Shown here one piece after another: positions 43,280 to 50,128 of a stretch of 64,000 bases of DNA. This DNA comes from Streptomyces sp. TP-A0874 (GTDB taxonomy: Bacteria; Actinomycetota; Actinomycetes; Streptomycetales; Streptomycetaceae), in NCBI RefSeq assembly GCF_001748085.1, contig NZ_BBZK01000003.1:953735-1017734 (forward strand). The letters run 5' to 3'. The translations under genes and the position numbers were made by a program. Within the stretch, counting starts at the first letter, position 1. The number at the start of each line of letters is the position of its first letter. The notes below the pieces were generated by a model, which did not search any database, had not been told where the DNA came from, and worked only from the letters and a program-made list of their open reading frames with translations.

Positions 43280-44578
43280 ATGCCCGACGACGAGACCCGG
43301 ATCCTGCAGCCACCACCGACCGCACCAGCCGACGCCCGACCGGACGGACTCCGGCAACCTGCGGACGCCGAGCGGGCACGTTCGAACCGCGGCTGGCTGA
43401 TGGTCGTCGGCCTCGTGCTGGCCGCCCTCAACCTGCGCCCCGCCATCACCAGTCTCGGGGCGATGATGGAAGAGGTCCGCGACGGCCTCGGTATGAGCGG
43501 CAGCGTCGCCGGCCTCCTCACCTCGGCACCGGCGGTCTGCTTCGCCGTCTTCGGAGTGGCCGCCCCGCGCCTGGCGCGGCGCTGGGGACCGAGCGCGGTG
43601 GTCTGCGCCGGAATGGTGGCCATCGCCACGGGCGTGCTGGCCCGCTCCTTCACCGGGGGGACCGCCGGGTTCCTCATGGCGAGCGTTCTGGCCCTCGCCG
43701 GGATCGCGGTGAGCAACATCCTGATGCCGGTCATCGTCAAGAGCCGCTTCCCCGACCGGGTCGGCCAGATGACCGGCGTCTACTCCATGGGGCTCGCCCT
43801 CGGCACCACGCTCGCGGCCGCCGTGACCGTACCGGCCGCCGGCCTGGCCGGCGGCGACTGGCGGATCGGGCTGGGCCTCTGGGCGGTGCTGGCCCTGGTC
43901 GCCGTCGCGATCTGGCTGCCGGCCGCGGCCGGCCGGCGGAACGCCTCGGAGCGATCCGGGGGCGGGGCCGACCGGCGCACGACCGGGAACATCACCCGCA
44001 GCCCCACGGCTTGGGCCCTCGCCTGCTTCTTCGGACTCCAGGCCACCGCGGCGTACATCACCATGGGCTGGATGCCGCAGATCTTCCGGGACGCCGGAGT
44101 CTCGGCCTCCACCGCCGGGCTGCTGCTCGCCGTGATCATGGGGCTGGGTGTGCCGCTGTCGTACGTGCTGCCGAGGATCGCCGCGAAAATGCGGAGCCAG
44201 AGCCTGCTCTCCCTGGTTCTCGGGGCCTGCGGACTCACCGGTTACGCCGGTCTCTACCTGGCACCCGCGGCCGGGTCCTGGGTGTGGGCCGTTCTGCTCG
44301 GCGTCTCGAACTGCGCCTTCCCTCTCGTTCTCACCCTGATCGGGATGCGTGCCCGCAGCGGCGCCGGGGTGGTGCGGCTGTCCGCCTTCGCGCAGAGCGC
44401 CGGATACCTCATCTCCATCCCGGGCCCGCTGCTGGTGGGGGTGCTCTACCAGCACAGCGGGGGCTGGGGGCAGCCGCTGGCGCTCATGGCCGGGCTGATG
44501 GTGCCCCAGGTCCTGTTCGGCATGCTGGCTGGACGCGACCGGGTGGTGGAGGAGGAGTTGACGACCGCGCGACCGTAG
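43280..44578 (+). CDS. CynX/NimT-family MFS transporter
   Basis: A 432-residue major facilitator with about twelve helices after a 38-residue hydrophilic N-terminus. LVLAALNLRPAITSLGAMM in helix 1 and the MTGVYSMGLALGTTLAAAV helix are characteristic of the CynX/NimT group (cyanate or 2-nitroimidazole exporters). The substrate is unknown. ATG 43280 lies 6 bases after TATGAT, suggesting a leaderless mRNA under control of the adjacent GntR regulator. Confidence 0.88.
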   Translation: MPDDETRILQPPPTAPADARPDGLRQPADAERARSNRGWLMVVGLVLAALNLRPAITSLGAMMEEVRDGLGMSGSVAGLLTSAPAVCFAVFGVAAPRLARRWGPSAVVCAGMVAIATGVLARSFTGGTAGFLMASVLALAGIAVSNILMPVIVKSRFPDRVGQMTGVYSMGLALGTTLAAAVTVPAAGLAGGDWRIGLGLWAVLALVAVAIWLPAAAGRRNASERSGGGADRRTTGNITRSPTAWALACFFGLQATAAYITMGWMPQIFRDAGVSASTAGLLLAVIMGLGVPLSYVLPRIAAKMRSQSLLSLVLGACGLTGYAGLYLAPAAGSWVWAVLLGVSNCAFPLVLTLIGMRARSGAGVVRLSAFAQSAGYLISIPGPLLVGVLYQHSGGWGQPLALMAGLMVPQVLFGMLAGRDRVVEEELTTARP

Positions 44579-44739
44579 CAGCGCACGCTGGCCGCCGCTT
44601 CCGTCGTCCGTGCTCGTCGCCTCGGATCCTGCCGGGCCCAGCGGTGGACGGTGGGGCAGCGTCCGGGGACCTGATCGCGCGCACCGGGCGGTAGGCGGAC
44701 CCGTCTCGACACGGGAACCACACCGGTGGCGCTGCTCCG

Positions 44740-45432
44740 TCAGCCGGAACCGGACGCCCCGGAGCGGCGCCAGCCACCCCTGCCGGCTCTCGGACGGAGC
44801 CGCGCCACAGCCCACAGGCCGAGGCAGACCCAGGCGGTGGCGAAGAGCCATCCGCCGACCACATCGGTGAACCAGTGCACGCCGAGATAGACCCGCGTCA
44901 AGCCGACCGCCGCCGCCCAGCAGCAGGCGAGGGCGGCAGCCGCCGGCCCACCTCGGGAGTCCGCTCGCCGAGCAGCGAGCAGGGCGGCGATGAGCAGCCC
45001 CGCGGTGATTCCGGCCGTCGTGGTGTGGCCGGAGGGGAAGGACCAGCCCGAAGCGTGCGCCGCCCAGTCGTGTGAGGGGGGACGGGGGCGGGCGACCTCC
45101 GCCGCTGCCAGGCGTCGCAGGAGCTGGCCGGCGGCCAGGAACACCGCGCATCCGGCCGCCGACAGGAGCTTGCGTGGGATCGTCCGCCCCGCGATCAGCC
45201 CCGCCAGGGCGACCAGGACATACGGGAGGCCCCCGGCGCCCGTGTCCGTGACCGCTCTCGCCGCCCCGGCGGCACCGGCCGGCCGATGAGCGACAGACCA
45301 GTCGAGCAGCGCCCGGTCCACAGGCAGAGCACCCTTTCCGGACCAGAGGACCCAGACCGTCAGCAGCCCGAAGAGTACGCCGCCACCAACAGCCGCCCCG
45401 CCCGCGGGTGCCCCGAGTACCGGACGCGTCAT
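44740..45432 (-). CDS. PAP2-family membrane phosphatase
   Basis: A 230-residue protein with about six helices and the three PAP2 phosphatase motifs: ARPRPPSHDW, WSFPSGHTT and TRVYLGVHWFTDV. Such enzymes dephosphorylate lipid phosphates such as undecaprenyl pyrophosphate or phosphatidic acid. No neighbour points to one substrate. Confidence 0.9.
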   Translation of the reverse strand: MTRPVLGAPAGGAAVGGGVLFGLLTVWVLWSGKGALPVDRALLDWSVAHRPAGAAGAARAVTDTGAGGLPYVLVALAGLIAGRTIPRKLLSAAGCAVFLAAGQLLRRLAAAEVARPRPPSHDWAAHASGWSFPSGHTTTAGITAGLLIAALLAARRADSRGGPAAAALACCWAAAVGLTRVYLGVHWFTDVVGGWLFATAWVCLGLWAVARLRPRAGRGGWRRSGASGSG

Positions 45433-45766
45433 GGACTCCCCCTTCCTTTCCGGACCTCTTCTCTCCCCACCTTCAGCGGGAGCCGGTCACCGCTCGGCGG
45501 AGTTCGTACTCACTTTCCCGGAACCGCGCCGCTTCCGGCCGTTTCGCGCCGCGGGGACAGCCGTTGGGACAAACCGCCCGGCTTCTCCCGGCGTTGCGGG
45601 TTAAACGAGCGGCGGTCGTCAAAGGGTGCGCCGAGAGTGTCAAGTCCTGACCCGGACGGACCGGTCCGGGAACGCGCGGTGTGTTCAAAAGCTCGAAACC
45701 AACCGCATGCGAATCAAAGCTATATGGCCCTCGGATAGGGCCTGATGCGTCAGGATGGCAGAGACC
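45433..45766. other. Intergenic region between PAP2 gene and lipoprotein locus
   Basis: About 330 bases without a credible gene. The right part (45690-45766) is relatively AT-rich. Nothing like a tRNA was seen. Confidence 0.5.
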
Positions 45767-45925
45767 ATGGCACAGTTGTTCCAACTGTGGCCTTATTGGA
45801 CGGGAATGGCTTGGTTGCTGCCAATGAGGGCTGGCCGCACCTGGTGGCCAAGGACCTTCCGTGAGTGCGGCAGCCCCACCGCCCGTGCGTCAGCGGGCAT
45901 TTGGCCGCACTCCGACGACGTGTAA
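45767..45925 (+). CDS. Candidate 52-codon Trp-rich micro-ORF
   Basis: ATG 45767 to TAA 45925 encodes a 52-residue peptide beginning MAQLFQLWPYWTGMAWLLP and containing six Trp. Third-position GC is about 75 percent, below neighbouring genes but above random AT-rich DNA. GGCAGAG upstream is a weak ribosome site. It ends 12 bases before the lipoprotein start. A 19-base inverted repeat (CACAGTTG-TTC-CAACTGTG, 45771-45789) lies at its 5' end. It may be a real small gene, a leader, or chance. Confidence 0.25.
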   Translation: MAQLFQLWPYWTGMAWLLPMRAGRTWWPRTFRECGSPTARASAGIWPHSDDV

Positions 45926-45937
45926 CGAGAAGAGCAT

Positions 45938-47050
45938 ATGACCATGATGGGTAGGATTCGGCCGCGTTCCGGAGCGATAGCGGCCGTAGCGGCAGCAGCG
46001 CTGTTCGGGGTGAGCGCTTGTGGCGGCGGGTCCGCCGAGGACAGCGGGGACAAGGTGTCCGCCACCGTCCCCGACAACGCCTTCCGGGCCAAGGCCGATA
46101 TCGCGGGGGCGACGAGTATGTCGGTCGACGCCCGCTTCAAGAAGGTCGACAACGCCGCCGACGCCCAGTTGCTCGCCCCAGGCGTTGATCTGCACATCAC
46201 CGGGGTGGCGCAGCTCGACACCCTGACCGCGGAGGTCTATGCCGACCTCGCCGGCACATCGCCCGGTGTGGACCGCGAGGGCAAGCCGGTCAAGGAGGTC
46301 TACCCGGCCAAGAACCAGGCCTTCTACGCCGTCGAGTACTCCTCCGACGATCCGCAGTGGGAGCCGAGGGGCGAGATCCCGGACAGTGTCGCCTCCGTCG
46401 TGGTCAACGGAAACGACGTCGCGGAGGTCCTCCGCACCGACGAGGGGACGATGCACCGGGGGACGATCGTCGCCAGCCTGCCCGCCGACAGCGCCCCCGA
46501 CTCCGCGGTTCTGGAGGTCGAGACCGACGGGAAGTTCCAGAGCCTGAGCCTGCTCGACGGCCACCGGGTGAGCAGCGACGTCGAGCAGGTCTACGAGGTC
46601 GCGGACCGCGATGTCAAGGTCTCCTCGGTGGACGAGTTCGAGAAGAACTTCACCGGGTGGACCGGTGACAAGCAGCGGATCGCCGGGTCGGTGGCCGACG
46701 CCTTCGTCGTGCCCTGGCTCCATCGACGTGACGGCGGTGACGGCTGGGCCGGCTCGGGCAAGACGTACCTCTCCGTCGAGATGGAGTGGGCGGAGTTCAG
46801 CGCGACGAGCTTCGACGAGACGACCATGCATCTCGAACTGGACAACGGGAAGACCGTCCAACCGGGCAACGACCCCTCCGGGCTGAAGAGCGCCTTCAAG
46901 GACAGGGCCGTGTTCCAGATCCCGGCCGACACCAAGTCGGTGACCGTCGTCGTGGAGCCGCAGGTGACGGTCGGCGCCGGGTCGAGCGCCAAGAAGCACA
47001 CCTGGGACCCCTTCGGCGCGAAGATCGCCATCTCGGGCGGCAAGGGCTGA
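45938..47050 (+). CDS. Putative lipoprotein
   Basis: A 370-residue exported protein. The signal peptide AIAAVAAAALFGVSAC ends in a lipobox with Cys28, so the mature protein would be lipid-anchored. The mature part is rich in Asp, Val and Thr with beta-strand periodicity and no recognised enzymatic motif (VDARFKKVDN, KTYLSVEMEWAEFSATS). The C-terminal region has an extracellular, possibly Ig-like or DUF4352-type, pattern; this is tentative. ATG 45938, 45944 or 45947 could start it. Confidence 0.75.
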   Translation: MTMMGRIRPRSGAIAAVAAAALFGVSACGGGSAEDSGDKVSATVPDNAFRAKADIAGATSMSVDARFKKVDNAADAQLLAPGVDLHITGVAQLDTLTAEVYADLAGTSPGVDREGKPVKEVYPAKNQAFYAVEYSSDDPQWEPRGEIPDSVASVVVNGNDVAEVLRTDEGTMHRGTIVASLPADSAPDSAVLEVETDGKFQSLSLLDGHRVSSDVEQVYEVADRDVKVSSVDEFEKNFTGWTGDKQRIAGSVADAFVVPWLHRRDGGDGWAGSGKTYLSVEMEWAEFSATSFDETTMHLELDNGKTVQPGNDPSGLKSAFKDRAVFQIPADTKSVTVVVEPQVTVGAGSSAKKHTWDPFGAKIAISGGKG

Positions 47051-47195
47051 GCCACTCGCCTCCGCTCGACCCCGCCGCGAGATCCGGCCGGTACCACCTC
47101 TCACCCAGGCCCGCCTCCGGGGCGGCGTCACGAGCGGCGGTGCCGGCCGCTCCCCGTCGCAGCGGGCGACGTCAGGAGCGGCCCACCGCCCCTCG

Positions 47196-47324
47196 TAGAC
47201 TGGGAGCATGCCAGTGCTCGATCCCAGTCCCAAGGACGGCCAGAAGAAGCTGCTCGCCGTGCTCGGCACGATGCTCGCCATCACCGTCGTCATCGGCGCG
47301 CTCGCCAGCTTCCTCTCGTCGTGA
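47196..47324 (+). CDS. SGM_5486-type micro membrane protein, leaderless
   Basis: ATG 47208 to TGA 47324 encodes 38 residues (MPVLDPSPKDGQKKLL then a hydrophobic helix). This matches the Streptomyces micro-proteins annotated SGM_5486 family transporter-associated protein. TAGACT at 47196-47201 is six bases before the ATG, so the mRNA is probably leaderless. The gene is below common length cut-offs and easily missed. Function unknown. Confidence 0.75.
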
Positions 47325-47342
47325 ACCCGGCGGTGGCCGCAC

Positions 47343-47372
47343 CCCCCGGTACCGCACGGCCGGTACCGGGGG
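47343..47372 (+). terminator. Terminator after the micro-protein gene
   Basis: A perfect 12-base stem (47343-47354 with 47361-47372) and a 6-base loop, 18 bases after the stop. Confidence 0.75.
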
Positions 47373-47501
47373 CGGTGACCGGCTGCCGTCGCCACCGTCT
47401 GCCGGAGGGGGTGCCCAGCCGTTCGTCAGACGGCCGGCACCCCTCCGCGCCCTCCGCAGCACCGCTCCGGGACAACCGGGGACGAATCGAACCGCGGCCC
47501 C

Positions 47502-47680
47502 ACCCCCTAGGGGGTCGGCCTCAGGGACGATTGGGTGGCTCACCGGATGAGAACGGACCGCGGAAGCCCGTAGGTTCTCACTGTCGCCCCTCAGGGGACG
47601 GGGCGGCGGCCATCCACCGCCCGAAGCGGTGGGCGCGGCCGGTCGGCCGCGCCGTCACGGCCCCGAACCAGCGGAGGCAC
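47502..47680. promoter_or_regulatory. Palindrome and structured non-coding stretch
   Basis: ACCCCCTAGGGGGT (47502-47515) is a perfect 14-base palindrome, similar in form to CsoR/CstR-type operators (ACCCC-N-GGGGT). It is followed by several potential hairpins: GGTG-GCT-CACC near 47537, TGAGAAC...GTTCTCA spanning about 47551-47582, and CCACCGC...GCGGTGG near 47618-47636. A small membrane protein gene follows. No known riboswitch class was recognised. Confidence 0.4.
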
Positions 47681-47682
47681 CC

Positions 47683-47910
47683 ATGCCGGCCGGCTCGCGT
47701 ACGCGGAGCAACTCACCACCCGAGGACGGCGGGCGGGTCTGGCTACCGTGGTGGGCGATCGCCCTGCCGGCCGCCGCCTTCGCCCTCCTGCTGACCCTGC
47801 TGCTCGGCCCCGTCGAGGCACAGGCCGCCTCCGGAGGCGTCAGCCTCGGCGGCGGTATCCCGCCGCTGCTCGGCCGGCTCCCGGAGGTGCTCCTCAGGCT
47901 GCTGATCTGA
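47683..47910 (+). CDS. Small single-helix membrane protein
   Basis: A 75-residue protein with a hydrophilic N-terminus, one transmembrane helix (about 22-42) and a Gly/Leu-rich tail. GGAGG precedes ATG 47683 at good spacing. Not recognised; probably a Streptomyces-specific hypothetical protein. Confidence 0.6.
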   Translation: MPAGSRTRSNSPPEDGGRVWLPWWAIALPAAAFALLLTLLLGPVEAQAASGGVSLGGGIPPLLGRLPEVLLRLLI

Positions 47911-48014
47911 CCGGTCAGACTCCTGACCTGACCGGGCGGACCGACGGCGGCAGTTGCCCGTCGCAAGGGCCAACAGCTGGCGCTCCACGGCGGGTTTCGT
48001 GCGAAGCTGGTGGT

Positions 48015-48557
48015 ATGAGCGTCGCTGCATCTTCCCTGGGCACGCACCGCGAGCCCCGCAGGATCGTCCTCCTCCGCCATGCCAAAGCCGACTGGCCCGA
48101 CGTGGCCGACCACGACCGTCCGCTGGCCGAACGCGGACGCAAGGACGCGCCGGTGGCCGGGGTCCGGTTGGCCGGTCTCGGCATCGACTTCGATCTCGCC
48201 CTCTGCTCGACCGCCACCCGCACCCGCGAGACCTGGAAACTCGTCGCCCACGAACTCCCCCAGCGTCCCAGAACGGTGTACGAGGAGCGGCTCTACGAAG
48301 CCACTCTCGGTGACCTCCTCGCCCTGCTCAACGAAGTGCCCGAGAGCGTGCGCAACCTGCTGCTGGTCGGCCACAACCCCGGGATGCACGCACTGGCCGA
48401 CGCCCTCGCGGCGGAGGCCGAGGGCGACAGCCTCGAGCGGATGAACCGCGGCGGATACCCCACCACGGCCTTCGCCGTCATCGGGTTCGACGGCCCCTGG
48501 AAGTCCGTCGAGCACGGAGCGGGCCGGCTGCTGGAGTACTGGGCACCGCATTCCTGA
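48015..48557 (+). CDS. SixA-like histidine phosphatase
   Basis: A 180-residue phosphohistidine phosphatase-fold protein. The catalytic RHG-type motif reads LLRHAKADWPD, the second conserved Arg lies in STATRTRETW, and the late His is in LLVGHNPGMHAL. SixA in E. coli dephosphorylates phosphohistidine on ArcB or the nitrogen PTS; the actinobacterial substrate is unknown. ATG 48015 is chosen from the family N-terminus. Confidence 0.88.
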   Translation: MSVAASSLGTHREPRRIVLLRHAKADWPDVADHDRPLAERGRKDAPVAGVRLAGLGIDFDLALCSTATRTRETWKLVAHELPQRPRTVYEERLYEATLGDLLALLNEVPESVRNLLLVGHNPGMHALADALAAEAEGDSLERMNRGGYPTTAFAVIGFDGPWKSVEHGAGRLLEYWAPHS

Positions 48558-48620
48558 GGGCCGGGGGCGGGGGTGGGCCTCCGCTGCGCCGCGGAGTCCC
48601 TCCCGGCCCGCTCGGGCCGT

Positions 48621-49856
48621 TCAGTCGAGGTCCGTCTCCGCGGCCTCGACCTCTTCCCGGGTGATGCCCAGCAGGTAGAGGACGGTGTCCAGGAACGGCA
48701 CGTTGACCGCGGCGTGCGCCGCTTCCCGTACCACCGGCTTGGCGTTGAAGGCGACCCCGAGCCCGGCGGCGTTCAGCATGTCGAGATCGTTGGCGCCGTC
48801 CCCGATCGCCACCGTCTGCGCCAGTGGCACACCCGCCTCCGCCGCGAATCGCCGCAGCAACCGGGCCTTCCCCGCACGGTCCACGACCTCGCCGACCACC
48901 CGGCCGGTCAGTTTCCCGTCCACCACCTCCAGGGTGTTGGCCGAGGCGAAGTCCAGGCCCAGCCGCTCCCTGAGGTCGTCCGTCACCTGGGTGAAGCCCC
49001 CGGAGACCACGCCGACCTGGTAGCCGAGCCGCTTCAGCGTACGGATGAGGGTACGGGCGCCCGGGGTCAGCCGGACCTCGGACCGCACCGTGTCGATCAC
49101 GGAGGCGTCCAGCCCTGCCAACAGTGCGACCCGGGCGTGCAGCGACTGCTCGAAGTCCAGCTCGCCGCGCATCGCGGCGGAGGTCACGTCCGCCACCTCC
49201 CGCTCACAGCGGGCGTGGGCCGCGAAGAGCTCGATCACCTCGTCCTGGATGAGCGTGGAGTCCACGTCCATCACCACCAGGCGCTGGGCGCGGCGCTGCA
49301 GACCGGACGCCACCACGGCGACGTCCACGCCGAGCGCGGCGGCCTCGGTGGCCAGCGCGGTGCGGAGCGGCTCGGTCTCGACGCCGGAGACGGCGAATTC
49401 CACGGCGGTCACCGGGTATTTCGCCAGCCGGAAGATCCGGTCGATATTGCCACCGGTGCCGGTGATGCTGGCCGTTATGGCGGCCGTCGACTCGGCGGTC
49501 AGCGGATGGCCGAGCACGGTGACGTGGGAACGCCCGGTGCCGCGCGGGAGGTTGTCGCCCGTGCCGGAGATGATCTCGGCCTGCAGCCGCATCGACTCGG
49601 CCCAGTTGTGGACCGTGGCCCGCAGCTGCCCCTCGGTGGTGCCGTTCGTCGCGGGGGCGGTGACCAGGGCGCACAGCACGATCCGCCCGCGGGTGACCAC
49701 CTGCTCGATGTCGATGACCTCGACCGCGTAGCCGGCCAGTGTGTCGAACAGTCCGGCGGTGATACCCGGCCGGTCCTTGCCGAAGATCTTCACAAGGATG
49801 GTGGGGACGTCGTCCTGGGAGACGGCCGGAGAGGGTGGGGTCCGCAGTGCGCTCAT
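48621..49856 (-). CDS. serB: Phosphoserine phosphatase SerB
   Basis: A 411-residue enzyme of the HAD family making L-serine from phosphoserine. Two N-terminal ACT-like domains (about 20-95 and 110-180) precede the HAD core: VMDVDSTLIQDE (nucleophile Asp), VSGGFTQ and GDGANDLDML. The long ACT-containing form is typical of actinobacteria and suggests serine feedback, as shown for mycobacterial SerB2. It converges on the sixA-like gene. Confidence 0.95.
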   Translation of the reverse strand: MSALRTPPSPAVSQDDVPTILVKIFGKDRPGITAGLFDTLAGYAVEVIDIEQVVTRGRIVLCALVTAPATNGTTEGQLRATVHNWAESMRLQAEIISGTGDNLPRGTGRSHVTVLGHPLTAESTAAITASITGTGGNIDRIFRLAKYPVTAVEFAVSGVETEPLRTALATEAAALGVDVAVVASGLQRRAQRLVVMDVDSTLIQDEVIELFAAHARCEREVADVTSAAMRGELDFEQSLHARVALLAGLDASVIDTVRSEVRLTPGARTLIRTLKRLGYQVGVVSGGFTQVTDDLRERLGLDFASANTLEVVDGKLTGRVVGEVVDRAGKARLLRRFAAEAGVPLAQTVAIGDGANDLDMLNAAGLGVAFNAKPVVREAAHAAVNVPFLDTVLYLLGITREEVEAAETDLD

Positions 49857-50090
49857 GGTGTTTCCACCGTATCCGGACGGGTCTGCCAGGCGCTCGTCCG
49901 GTCCGGACTGCGGACGGCCCGGCCCGCCCGCCGCGGCGGTGCGGCGGCTCGGAAAGCCGGGGGACTCCGGGGCCCCGCCGCACCGCCCGACCGGCGGACG
50001 GGTGGGTGACCGGGATCACGCGCACCCGGTGCCCCGGGTTTCGATTCGGCGGACGGGCCTGGAATAGTTCCTCACGATGTTCAGCATCCC

Positions 50091-50096
50091 TAGACT
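50091..50096 (+). promoter_or_regulatory. -10 element of FHA-ABC gene
   Basis: TAGACT, with TTCCTC 17 bases upstream as a weak -35. The predicted leader is about 26 bases. Confidence 0.45.
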
Positions 50097-50128
50097 CCCT
50101 GTGCAGGGGGAAACTCGGGGGACGACAA

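Noticed and set aside
47516..47680. Known riboswitch classes (TPP, cobalamin, guanidine, SAM)
   Set aside because: None of their conserved core sequences could be matched, so only an uncharacterised structured region is reported.
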